A stretch of DNA of 64,000 bases. Source: Roridomyces roridus. Its lineage: Eukaryota > Basidiomycota > Agaricomycetes > Agaricales > Mycenaceae. This document shows, piece by piece, positions 44,191-55,259 of this stretch (its first letter is position 1; each line of letters begins with the position of its first letter). A model generated the notes under the pieces. The model made no database searches. It was not told where the DNA came from and was given only the letters and a program-made list of their open reading frames with translations. The translations under genes were made by a program, and so were the position numbers. The stretch spans positions 1 to 64,000 of the forward strand of contig JARKIF010000120.1 of assembly GCA_029378245.1 (NCBI GenBank). Reading direction: 5' to 3'.

Positions 44191-45246
44191 TCAGAACGTA
44201 CGCCGGTAATATCCTCGCCAGATGTTCCATGACACCCTCCACTCTCGCGTCCCCAACTGCCGTGCAAACGCGTCAAAATTCACCTTTTCTAATTGTGATA
44301 GAAAAGTGGCCACAGGAACACCCGCCAAGAACACCGGCATGGCCGCGATGGGCACCTTGCCCCCGTGTTCCTTGAATACCTCCCGGGCAGTCAACAGATG
44401 ATCGTTGGCCAGCACTGCGACTTGGTAAACCGCCGCATCTACACCTGTCGCGTCACCACCATGCCGAAATACGAGCTCTTGCTGAACACCGTGTTGGGCA
44501 CAGACATCCAACGGAATGGGCAGCCGACGATTCGCGGCATGGTGTGGCAGTGCACGCAGCAGTGTCGCGATCGTGGCTGCTGTCCCAACATGAGACGCCG
44601 CATGGGCCAAATCTGCAGGGCCGCCGAGCCCACGCAGAGCCAGCAACAGGTAAAGCACGCTTGACGACGCCCCTTCAGCATGGGAAACTAGCGCATCGCA
44701 GCTAGGGTACGAATCAGCCTTGAGCTCCGCGTCCTGCAGCCAGCCGAAATAAAATAAACGCGTCTTGACTGAAGCGGTCGCGTACCCGGGCGTCAATGAT
44801 TCTTTTGAAGTGATAGGCTGGAAGGTCTGCTTCCCGCGTCGCAGTATGCAGTGCAAGAGCAATAGGATGCCGAGGGGGCCTGTCCTATCGTTTTGGTTAG
44901 TTGAGAACAAGATGCAAGGTAGCGAGCGACACACGGCATATATGTCTCGGATAGCGTCGCGCCAAAACTGCATGCGAACCGCGCCAATGGTCGCAACGCT
45001 TACATTGTCCTGGACCATGGCGAGTTCAGTCTGTTACGAATTAGCAGGGCCGATGCATGAAGAAAAAAGACACACAGCAAAGGCTTTGATTGCGAAATAG
45101 GCATCCTGCAACGGAGCTGGCCAGAATTTGCTTATTAGGAACGAGTCATAGTCGTGCTTTCGGACGAGTTGTCTGCAGTATTGAGCAGGAGAGTCTGAAT
45201 AAAATCGTGCCTGCCGGAGTCGCGGAGCGGTCCGAAGAGAGAGCAT
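44191..45246 (-). CDS. NDUFAF6: NDUFAF6-like complex I assembly factor
   Basis: Mitochondrial protein of the squalene/phytoene synthase fold, needed for NADH dehydrogenase assembly. Start MLSLRTAPRLRQARFYSDS, a clear presequence. Then YCRQLVRKHDYDSFL, APLQDAYFAIKAFAVEL, ATIGAVRMQFWRDAIRDIYA, HPIALALHTATRE, YHFKRIIDAR, SVLYLLLALRGL and HVGTAATIATLLRALP. Ends WNIWRGYYRRTF. Four introns, including one after IIDAR (about 44727-44780). The Asp-rich motifs of true prenyl synthases are lacking, as expected for NDUFAF6. Head-to-head with derlin, 41 bp between start codons. Confidence 0.92.
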
Positions 45247-45287
45247 GCCGTCACCGATCAGGACACGTTCTCCTCCTCCACAACCAA

Positions 45288-46124
45288 ATGCCAGTCGGAA
45301 TTGAAGCTTGGGTCCAGCAAATCCCTCCCATTACAAGGGGATGGCTGGCTCTCTCTGTCCTCACCAGTCTCGCCGTCGTCAGTTTCTCTTTGGGTGCCCG
45401 CTTCCACGCTCACAACCTTCCAGCAATGCCAATTAGTCACTCCATTGCAGCTGTATTTCAGCCTCAAGAGTTTTCTAAATGGCCAACCCTGGCGCGCTGG
45501 GACGACATTCTTCTACTTTGGGCCCATCTCGTTGGACTTTGTCTTCCACTTATTCTTCTTGTGCGTCGTAGAATGCAATCTCCCATTGCGCGTCTCACGC
45601 ATAGCCCAGTATGAGATACAGCCGAATGCTCGAGGAATCTTCGTTTCCAAACCGAAGGGCCGACTACTTCTGGCTACTCTTCCTGTCTTCAATCATGCTA
45701 TTGGTACCGTCCACCTTTACCTGAAATTCCTTCTCTAACCTCCCACCAGGCCCTCTCACCACTATTTAATCTCCCATTCCTTTCCTCCTCCCTGGCATTT
45801 GTCCCAATATATCTCTGGTCCCGGCGCCACCCCTCCACCCCCATATCTCTCTTCGGCCTCTTCACCATCACCGCGCCCTACCTTCCCGTCGCCCTCGTCG
45901 CGTTCTCGTGGATTCTCAACGGAACATGGAAAGCCGCTGCCGGAGATCTCGTTGGATGCGCCGTTGGACACATCGGCTGGTTCCTCCGCGATGTTTGGAC
46001 GAGGGAAATGGTTGGAGGTCCCACCGTATTTACCGACGCTCCCATCCCGCTGTGAGTTCTTGTCCCATCTCTCAAATTCGCATCTCTAAATCTTGCCAGA
46101 AAACGGCTGTTCGGAGACCTCTAG
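45288..46124 (+). CDS. derlin (Der1-like ERAD protein)
   Basis: Rhomboid-like pseudoprotease of the ER membrane, part of the retrotranslocation channel for misfolded proteins. Start MPVGIEAWVQQIPPITRGWL, the usual derlin N-terminus. Spans include LALSVLTSLAV, ISLDFVFHLFFLMRYSRMLE, DYFWLLFLSSIMLL, LSSSLAFVPIYLWSRRHP and APYLPVALVAFSWIL. The conserved GHIGWFLRDVW loop is present. Five exons; the last gives KRLFGDL. It is shorter than many derlins, with no SHP tail. Convergent with AC2 (116 bp). Confidence 0.9.
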
Positions 46125-46240
46125 AATGTATGATAATCTGTAAAACACATCTCTTCCCTGTATATCATGGGTTTCTTGTTTAATCGAACCAGGAGCGGGT
46201 TGCCGAAACATTACTATCTTACTTTTGTCTTGCCCATGCA

Positions 46241-46794
46241 TCAACTGCGCTCGTCCCAGCGCTCATAGTCACCCGATTTCAATGACGCGACATACTCTTC
46301 TTCAATAGTCACGGCTAAATCGTCCAGGTCGGATAGAGCGGTTATCAGAGCCGAGAGCGAAGAGAGGTTGTCTGGTGATGCATATAGGTCTCGTCTTGCC
46401 CACGGAAACACGGGAGTCAACGCACCGTACATCTGGATACGGACGTTGATCACATTCTCCGACGGATGAGGCGCACTGAGAAGACGGTCAGCGATATAAT
46501 ACGTCGCCCCAACGAAAACTTGCCTATAACCGCAGAATTCCACCTTCGGACTGAACGAGCCGGGATTGAGACACCCGACAAGAATGGTAACAGCACAGTA
46601 GACAAGACAGACTTTTTCATGAGCATCCAGCGGAGAGCGTTCCCAATCGTGTGCGTTTCGTCATGAATTTGGTACGTTGCTGCCGATAGATCAGGCGTCG
46701 CGCCCTTCATCTTGGGAAAAGTCGCGTCAGGAACGTAGAAGACGGCCAGCAGATGAAGGCATACAATAGTCACTTTTGCCGGTAGCTCAGCCAT
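46241..46794 (-). CDS. RPC19: RNA polymerase I and III subunit AC2 (Rpc19)
   Basis: Shared alpha-like subunit of RNA polymerases I and III. Start MAELPAKVTI (46792-46794), then introns. The core gives MKGATPDLSAATYQIHDE, THTIGNALRWMLMKK, KVEFCGYS, APHPSENVINVRIQMY and LSSLSALITALSDLDDLAV. The D/E-THTIGNALR motif is diagnostic of the D/L family. The intron at 46476-46523 is GC-AG (GCAAGT donor) and interrupts GYS/APHP. Ends YERWDERS. Confidence 0.92.
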
Positions 46795-46982
46795 GATCGA
46801 AGGAAAGAAACCGCTGCTGCCAAAGCAGGTACAACAAACTCGACCAGAAAAAACATCATACAAGATTCGGTGAACATAGGTATACATGAAAGATAAAGAA
46901 GAGATAAAAACACATATGTGATAGATCCAGCAGACCACATCCTTCCTTCAAACAAGATAAAAAGAAATTGTACGTATATGAT

Positions 46983-48644
46983 TTAGAAGGTCGTGATCGC
47001 GCTCGGTCGGGGACCGCCAACGCGTAGTTTCTTGACAGCCGCAGCAGCATTCTCCATCTCCTGCTTGGCCGCACGCAGGGCTGCACTGCGGTTTGTGCGC
47101 GGCGCTATAGACGGTGCTGAGATGCTGCTGGGACGTGGCTTTGGACGAGCAGGAGCAGGATCTTTGGCGGGTGCACTAGGAGCAGCCGCAGGAGGAAGAA
47201 TAGAAGGACGAGACGCAGCGGGTCGCATTGCGACGCTTGACGGACGAGCAGCGGTTCGCGCCCGGGGCACTACGGGCGTCGACACTGAAGCGGCTGACGC
47301 GGGGCGAGAGGGGGGTTTCGTTTGCAGCGAGCTTGTCGAGTTGCTTCGCGAAAGGCCTGGAAGCTTTGGTGCTGTTGGCCCACGGACTGTAAACACATAT
47401 TGAGCATTGTCACCTATCATCTACTCTCAGACTCACACTGGAAAGACGATGGAGGTGCCGCCTGGTCCTTCGACGCCCGTAATGCCGCGCTTTTGTTTAA
47501 TCGCGGCGCGACCGTGGGCGCCAGGACTGATGCCACAGAAATGGTCTCCCGACGTTTGTGTCCGGGAACACCATCGAAGGTTTGTTTGTCCAAAGTATCT
47601 GGGTTGCTCGTTTTCCTGACAGGTGGGGCAGGCAAGGGGAGGCCCAGTCGGAGGGCCGTGGCACGGGTCATGCGCGGGGCAATAGTGGGAGCAGCGGTAG
47701 ACGCTACCGCGATACTCTCCGCCCGCTTATGACCCGGGACATTCGCAAACGTCTTTGCGAGTTGCTCTTTCGTGAGAGGAGCCCGAGGAACCGATGGACC
47801 ACCCTTCTCGACGACCCCGCCGGCACGAAGAGCAGCGGCTCGTGTTGTACGGGGAACGATGTCCGGAGAAGCGTGGGTCGCCGGTAGCCCTCGAGCGCGG
47901 AATGTCTTGCCGTTGGCACCCTTGGTGGATGGATTGGATGGGGCGTATCCCTCATCAGAAGTATTCTGACGCAGGGCATCAAGCACCGACGACGACATGG
48001 ACCGCATAGATCCGTAGTGACCGTCATCCGGAAGTTCCTGTGTCGAAAAGGGCGGGGAGGACGCAAACAGGGATAAAATCTGAGTTTCTGCGGCTTCAAT
48101 GTCCGGAGAACCCATGAGCCCGTTTTTCTCGAGACTGATCCCGTAGAGTGCACGCAGAGAATTCGGAGCCTCCTGCCGTGCAATCTCGGGGTCTCTGTCG
48201 CCCATAAGGGTCTTCCACACCTCGACCGCCCTCTTGCGCTCCAGCACGTATACCCAGACTTCGCCCCTGCAAAATGTCTCAGACATGAACACAAGAGGCC
48301 GTGCAGAACGAGACTCACTCGCCCAGCGACTCTGCGTCGTCGCCAAACAGCTCAATCAACACCTCCGGTTGGCTCTCGATGTCGAATTCCATCTGACGCT
48401 CTTTGACAATCTGTAAGGATGGCTGAGTTTGACTCCAGCTGCAACGGCAGAGACACACCTCGAAGCTCGCTTCCTGAATTCGGCGCTCAATATCGAAGCG
48501 ATGATCTTGAATCAAGTTAAGGACGTTATGTTGGCAGTAAAGCAAAGCAGTCTCCGTACCCAGCGCATGGTGCTTGATAATGGCCACCGTCCGCGTTACT
48601 CTCGCGTTGGGAGTGGCCGGGACCTGTTCCTGCTCGTCGTACAT
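46983..48644 (-). CDS. degenerate NDK-domain protein with PR..R..ALR repeats
   Basis: Start MYDEQEQVPATPNARVTRT at 48642-48644. An N-terminal nucleoside diphosphate kinase-like domain is recognisable in RTVAIIKHHALGT, EVWVYVLERKRAVEVWKTLMG, DPEIARQEAPNSLRALYG and the C-terminal NGLMGSPDIEAAETQI. In active NDKs the last motif is N..HGSDS with the phosphorylated His; here Met (48113-48115) replaces it, so catalysis is unlikely. The rest is low-complexity Ser/Ala/Pro with four copies of a PR..R..ALR motif (47819-47869, 47642-47692, 47471-47521, 47067-47117) and two VPGHKR motifs. Four exons. Similar NDK fusions act as scaffolds in cilia or microtubules, but that is inference only. Confidence 0.78.
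47067..47869 (-). repeat. four dispersed copies of PR..R..ALR protein repeat
   Basis: Copies of a 17-residue unit of form AP[ST][IV][AV]PR-x2-[RK]-x-x-ALR-A lie at 47819-47869, 47642-47692, 47471-47521 and 47067-47117. A degenerate fifth (TPVVPRARTAARPSS) is near 47279. Spacing is about 60 residues between the first three. Confidence 0.75.
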
Positions 48645-48907
48645 GGTGGACAATAGAAGTATGAGACAGCGAAGGCAAGAGTGAGCGGGAGCTCAGGGAT
48701 AATTAGGAGGAAAGCAGAGCGACGTCGAGCAACTGTGCGGAAGAGAGAGACCAGCAAAAAGTTAAACAGGGTGGTTGTTGATTGTAAAGGAGCTGAATCA
48801 AAACACGAGATCGACGTGACCTCTGCCATTGCCATGCCGACCAAGGCAGCCAAAAATTATCCTTTAGACCTTTTAATGTACAGATTTTCCGTATTACCCC
48901 AAGCCTC

Positions 48908-51900
48908 CTACGAGTCCCAAATGGCTCCAAACGCGGGTATACCCCTGCTCATCATCCCATACACAATTTTCTGGGTCAATTTCTGGTTGGATATTACGCA
49001 GACCGCCTCCGCGTTGAATTCATTGACAAGGCGAAGTGTAAGCTTCACCATGTCTGGCTTTCCATTTTTTCTCGTATCTGCAAAGAACTTTAGAACAGTC
49101 CACCCGTGCTGGAGACAAATCTCACCATATATGACTGCGTCTGGGGACGCGCTTAGGATCTCATCCACAAGCTTATCGCCGAATGTCTCCCGAACATTCG
49201 GTGATGTCCAAAGAAGGCGCATGGGGATTCTCTGCTCAAGGATGCACGGTGCACAAGGGCCAATTCCACTCCCTATGGAAGATGTCAATCGTGGTTTCAA
49301 ACGGCAGCGGTCGGCTTACCGGTAGCAACAAGGACAACCCGTCGGAAGAGGGGCACGATCCTCAAGACTCCAAACGCAGGAGCACCGCGTACCCATATCC
49401 TATCGGGCGGGTCCATAATCCTAGAGTTCGTCCAATCCCCGGCCTTCGACACAACGAGCGAAAAGCCCTTCTCGTTCGGTACGGCGATCGTAGCGAATCC
49501 ATGCCAATCCTTGAGTGGATGCACAGCCAGACGGACGAAACTGCCGGGCTTCGGCGTACCTAGAAGATGCTAAGGAATCTTTTGGACGAAAAACAGAACT
49601 AGCTTACTGTAAGTGAAATAAAGCCGCACTGATTAAAACTTCAACATGTGCAGCGTTTACGGCAGAAGAAAAACGAACCAGCGTGGGTTGATAGAACCTC
49701 GCTCTTGACGGAAACCTTCCGCAATCGTAGCCAAGGAAGGATGATGGATCCTGCAAGGATGTCAATGAAAAGATAACCTGATGAGGTGCTGAACACTCAC
49801 CCGTCATGACCAAAAGCATCCAGAACGGAGCTGAATGAATCAAGGCATCCCGAAGAGACTGGTGGCTGCTGCGGTAGTCGTTCGACAGGATCACAAGCTG
49901 GCACCAGACTAGTGCGATACCAGTCCATCCAAAGAATCTATGGACTCGCTCGAACTGATCATGTCGTTTGCTCCGCAGCTTCGGATGCGCGAATGCCACG
50001 ATTCCAAAAAGTAGGAGGAGAATGGTATACGAAATGGCAACGGTGGCCACAGACGCCTTTGCAACATCAGTAAAGTGTAGACCTGACAGAGGCGCGACGA
50101 CGCTCACATGAGGGGTATCTTCGTTCAAGACGAGCTCTCTCGTGGCCTGAGCACATAACAACGCCAGCCAGACAACACCACTGGTCGCACATCCACTGTG
50201 CAGGCCACCGATATGGTAAACTCTTCAACCAGATGTTAGTGATGCCAGATCAACGAACTAATTGAAGAACAACTCACCGAGCACAGACCCGACGGATGGC
50301 AAGCGGCCATCTGCAGAATAATGAGAACCAGTCAACTGTGCCAAAAGTGTACTCACGAAGACGGCACGGCGCAAAAGAAATTGAAAAACATGTTGATCAC
50401 GTAATCCTGCCTCATCAGGCTGCCGATCGTTAGCCGACGCGGCAGTCATTGAATAAAAGACGCACATTGCGCAAAAGAGATTCGCAATGGTGATCAAGCC
50501 CAGCCGCTGGGAGGTAGCACCTCCCTGAACGATCACTGCGATGAAGATGGCCATATTCGTTATGAAAACGATGCCGAAGAGGCGGCGGTAAAGAGAGAAG
50601 ATCTGATGCCGAAGGTTCCGGAAGTATCGCCCCTCCAGTTTTTCGGGCAAAACATCCTTCTCGTAACCATCCCAGACCGGCCGAACGACCTCTTGCTTCA
50701 GCTCAAGGGAAGCAGAATCTTCCGAGACGTCTGATTTGGACAGGCGTTTCTCGCCGAAGGAGGGTTGGCTGATGATGAAAACCGGTACACTGTCCTTGGA
50801 CGAATCCGAGTCGGACTTGACCGGCCGTATCGTAAGGGAGCTGGTGGAAGACGATGAACTGGTCTCCAACTGGCGGACAGCGCCATTCGCAATCCGGGTG
50901 GAAACAAGAGGCTCGATCGTAATTTCGGAATCTCTCTTCTTCGAGTTGATAGCAAGTTCCCGAAGTGCCCTCTTATCCGTCTTGTCGTTCCTGCCGATTT
51001 ATGAGCGTCCATCGACAGGGAACGGCCGTAGACTCACCCAGTTCTTGGGAATGATCCCAAAGCAAGAATCTGTGTGGGAACGGCGTAATATGGCTGGATC
51101 TTCGCGGTTGCTGTTCTCACTTCTTCGACACTTATCGTGTCTGGGGTAACGAAACCCCAGAGTTCTCCGTCGATCAAAAGTGCCGAAGCAGCTTTGACTC
51201 CACAGGCGGTCTGATAACAATACGTTAAAGATGTGGCACTCGGAAACTGTGGACGATGCGTACCTCCATTGCAACGGCGACACCATCCAGCTCGACACGG
51301 AACCCCTTGAAGAAGAATTAAAATGTATCCTGAGGTGGTAAAAATCGAGGCACGAACCTTGATCTTTACTGCAATTTGTTCAGCTTCAGTTTCTCTCAAC
51401 AGCAACGAGCTCACCTTGATCGTCGATTCTGCCGAGATGTTCTAATGTTCCATCTTCGCGCCATGACCCGAGATCCCCAGTGTTAAACATGAGTGATCTA
51501 TGGAGTTTGTGAGTTATTGACAAATCGAAGAATGTCCCTCGTACCCATCGTTGGCAAACGGATCTTCTTTATAGCGCTCGTTCGTCTTCTCCGGCAGATT
51601 CAGATATCCACGAGTGACGCAGAGGCCCCCAGCCCACATTATTCCCGGTACTCCGATGGGAGTAGGCTAAAATTGTAACATGGCGTCAACTTCCAAGAAA
51701 ACCGGTTCTTGAAATAACTGTCGAACCTTGATATTTTCATCTAGAACGTACACGCTGTTGTTTGGCGTGGGTTTGCCTATACCAAGAGGGCGCGCAGAGT
51801 CATGTAATTGCATGGTGTTTACAATGGTAACCTCCTAAATGAATGATAAGTAAATGGATGCAGTAGAGCGATGCCACTGACTGTAGGCCCACAGCAATTG

Positions 51901-53035
51901 TAGAACTGTGTGTGCGATGCCCATAGATCGGCTGTGGCTAGGATACGAATGAGTAGTGTTGGTGACACAGGCATTCAACAGTACCTCGAGGGCAGGCCTC
52001 GCCGGCAACAGCGACGACCTTGATGTTGGGATAGTCCGCCGGATCGTGAGGAGCCAACATCGAGGGAGTGCCTATAACAACATCGACCTTCTTCATCACC
52101 GCACGCCATTCTTTGGAAGATTGTCCACGCAGAACTAGTGTAGCCCCGTTGCAAAGGCTACCCAAAATCTCCTATACCTCGGAGTTAACCTTGCTGCCAT
52201 AGATGATTGGATTCGACGCACCCAGCAACACATGTCAAAGGCAATGTTCATCAACTGGGATACTCGAACACCGGGACCCATCCCGAGATTGCCAGGAGCG
52301 AGACAAACGACTAATCTAATGTTAAGAAAAGACATAAGCATTAATGAAATGAATCTTACGGTTTGTCACATTTCGATGCATTACATCGACCCCTTTGGGA
52401 ACGCCCGTAGTCCCTGCAACACTTTAGCAAAGTGAATGTCGTGTCTGGCGAACCGACGCACCGCTGGTATATATGACATAGACGCTGTCTTGAGGTTGTG
52501 ACCGGTCCTCTGGCCTCGGGCAGTAGTTGTCCGCGGTGCATTGGCATGGTACGTCGAGAAGAATAGTAGGCATTCCAGACACACGATGCGAGAACTTGGT
52601 GAGCGTGAGGACGATCTTGGATCCCGAGTCTTTGATAATGTGTTCCAAGGATTTGTCCGACACGATCTTGCCATCGCACGGTACGTAGGCCGCACCCGTC
52701 TTGAGGATGCCGAGTATCCCAACGACCATGGAGATGGAGCGCTCGACGAGCAGACACACTCGGGATCCTGGGCCGATGTCCGATGCACGAAGGCGAGCAG
52801 CCAGACAGTCAGATTGACAGTCGAGGTCAGCATAGGTAATTGCATCTGAAACATCCTCGACGGCGATAGCGTGCGGGTTGTTGCCAGCATGGAACCGAAA
52901 TGCATGGTGCACGCATTGGAAAGGAGGTTGAATGGTGGGTGCGAACCCGAACTGGGCAAAACAAAGTTTGTCGGCCACTGACAGCGCGTCGAGAGCAGAG
53001 TTGTTCTGCACAGATTTACTCTGTACAGGCTGCAT
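48908..53035 (-). CDS. adenylation domain fused to ferric-reductase-like membrane oxidoreductase
   Basis: A large gene (about 1,150 aa) starting MQPVQSKSVQNNSALDAL. Adenylation-domain motifs in order: YADLDCQSDCLAARL, KTGAAYVPCD (A2), YTSGTTGVPKGV (A3), NIAFDMC (A4), NCCGPTE (A5), NTGDLGSWREDG (A7), GRIDDQVKIKGFRVELDGV (A8), and TGNDKTDKRAL (A10 Lys). No LGG-S-type carrier motif follows. Instead comes a linker (VWDGYEKDVLPEKLEGRYF), then about six membrane segments with His pairs (YHIGGLHSGC, FERVHRFFGW) as in ferric reductases, and a soluble end with GWxHGFATIA-like HPLKDWHGFA, VATGSGIGP (NAD(P) binding) and YGMMSRGIPAFG. This resembles the NPS12-like fungal fusion class, from memory. It probably activates an acid and reduces it, or links it to membrane redox chemistry. 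Around fourteen introns. Confidence 0.85.
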
Positions 53036-54895
53036 TGCAGTGGAATTATGACGCACATCAGCTTGGAGAGTGGCTTTTAAACCTCAGATTGTACATGGGT
53101 GTGGTAACCCGAGGTCAAGTTCCCTCGGTGGCAGAAACGGTGAAATGAATTGACGGGAAGCAGGCAGTGTCCGCATGATACCCGTTTGATGAGAGTAAGA
53201 GCATGGAGAGAGCAGCCAAGGCAGAGTCGATGACGGTCGAGAAATAAGTTGATTGGAACGAGAGAGGAAAGAAACCTCCCACGACACGGTGTGTCTAAGT
53301 TTACGAATAGACGTGGAACCAGTCGGTGATTCGTTGAGAAGGACGGGTGGCTTGGGCGCTGCGGCGATTACACCGAATGAGCGTGCATGTGAACAAATCG
53401 GCCAAGAAAAGTTTGAAGGGTGGGTCCGCAAAAATCCGCTATAGGTGGACGGAATGGGTTGCAGGATTGTGTCCGAAAAAGCCAAGCAACCTGCGCATCC
53501 GAAGAGTCCAAAGTTGAACTTGAGCAACGTGGTTGAGGTTGGTCTTCAACTTGAGGCAGTGCAGTCACGGTTCGGCCCGGGGAGTGCTTGGGACGAAGAC
53601 ACCGACACTCCATCTGGTGACATTTTTGCAGGACTGAGCCACTTCTCCACTGCTGCGGCCAAGCCTCTTTGTTTCCACTGCGATATCAGCGGTCTGTGCA
53701 GCCAAAAAATCCTCGACATTCGAGATTGGTATCCAAGCCAGGACAGACGCCACATCTTATGGTCCTCCTGCAATTATACACGGCGCCTCAGGCCTCAGTT
53801 ACAGCTGAGAAGAATAGGTCGACACGGACAATGCTTCCCAACGGCGGAAACTCACATTTACTCGCCGGTGCTACCGGTATCCCACAGTCTACTTGCTTAT
53901 CTGCTCGCTAAGCTCGAACATGTATTTCTCCCTGTTCTCACCCCAATTTCTCTGGAGCAAAACCTGGCCATGATCAGATCGTTCAAGCAACTTGCTTCCA
54001 ATGTTCTTGACCAGAATCTGGACAGCTGGGCAGTCTGCTACTCTGCGTGCACACTCCACTCTGGGGGTAGGTTGGTGACGCAAGTTCGGAATCTCACGGC
54101 CACGCCCAGAGTCGTTCCGTACACGCTGTCCTTCTCCGTGAAGGTTTTGTTCTCAATGGGTTTCCTGTGGTCATCTCCGCGACTTCTTGGTTGCCTTATG
54201 AGCGAGGATGGAGCAAGTTTCCACTATTTGGGCTGTGCCAATCGCGCTCTCCTCCCCGGTTTCTTCCTACAGTGGGACGGTCCGACCCCTCGTATGCTCT
54301 ACAATCAACCAAAACTGTTACGAGACTCGCCAGTGCAAAGTGGGGACATGTCGAAGACCACTCTGAAGAAATCTCCGAGACACCTTGCTCCATAGTTTCG
54401 GTTCTGTCAAGTTCCTTCTAGACTCAAAATCCTGCCTCGGTTCGAAGATTGAATCTCCACTAGTCGACTCCTCAACGCTATGCTGCCTTGGGATTGACAG
54501 AGAGGGGATAAAAGGCCCGTCCATCCTGGTCTAATTCGACGACGGTCTTTTGTTCAACAAGGTCGGTGGAATTCAAACAAGTCGACGAGGAACGCCCCTG
54601 TCTGCGGGGCTAGTTGAACAGTTGGTCAGGCGGCGGAATGCATGCATGCTGCTTGCTTATGAGAATGTCCGACTGTTCCACATATACCGTCCGACTGTTC
54701 CACATATACCGCCATCGCTCAACTGCCGCCTTCTGACCACGCTCTCCCGTATGAAACTCGGTAGAATCTTGGGTGATGGCGGTTCTCGGTGTTTAAGACG
54801 ACAAATGTATTATTACCTGACCTAAAATGAGAAAACTGGGACTCGGAGATCAAGCGCGGACGCGGTTGTGTTGTCCTATTTTTCTTCCTCTTCGG
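53036..54895. other. gene-poor 1.9 kb stretch, possible relic
   Basis: No recognised gene. The longest frame, 53445-54395 (+), codes 316 residues of unfamiliar composition. Other frames are open over parts of it (for example the frame around 53740-53911, and a leftward frame 53565-53753). No splice model joining them gave a known fold. It could be a young or degraded gene, or chance. A 22-bp tandem duplication lies at 54667-54710. Confidence 0.35.
54667..54710. repeat. 22-bp perfect tandem duplication
   Basis: The unit beginning GTCCGACTGTTCCACATATA and ending CC occurs twice back to back (54667-54688, 54689-54710) without a mismatch, indicating a recent duplication in non-coding DNA. Confidence 0.85.
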
Positions 54896-55239
54896 ATGAC
54901 AGCACCGCGATCTGGCCTTCAACGGCAAGTTCTGAGTCTATACAGACGGTTCTCCCTCTCTTCGCGCGCCACACAATTCGTAGCTCATTTCTGGACAGAA
55001 CGCTTCGTATTCCACGTTCCAAACCGGAGACGACACGAGCCAAATGGGATTTAATGCTCCGTTACAATTTTCGCAAACAGGCTGGCAGCGTGCCGCCGCG
55101 TTCTCTGAGCGCCATTGAGCACCTCCTGCGAGCAGGCGAGCGGCAGGTGAGCGTGTTCGAGGACAAGTCCGTCAAAGATTGCTGGGTGTCGGCGGAAATG
55201 CGTGAATGGGAAGAGGCCCAGAAACAACGGCGAGATTAA
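54896..55239 (+). CDS. SDHAF1: succinate dehydrogenase assembly factor SDHAF1 (LYR protein)
   Basis: About 97 aa from exons 54896-54948 and 54999-55239. Exon 1 gives MTAPRSGLQRQVLSLYR with the LYR tripeptide that engages the Fe-S cluster transfer machinery. After the intron: RTLRIPRSKPETTRAKWD, MLRYNFRKQAGSVPPRSLS, AIEHLLRAGERQVSVF and KDCWVSAEMREWEEA. This matches SDHAF1/Sdh6, which delivers Fe-S clusters to Sdh2 in mitochondria. The start exon is short and easily missed. Convergent with uL29m, 20 bp between stop codons. Confidence 0.9.
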
Positions 55240-55259
55240 AATGATTCTATGTGTGTGTT

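Noticed and set aside
53445..54395. A 316-codon rightward gene
   Set aside because: No motif, no splice support and unusual composition; kept as an unassigned region and not called as a CDS.
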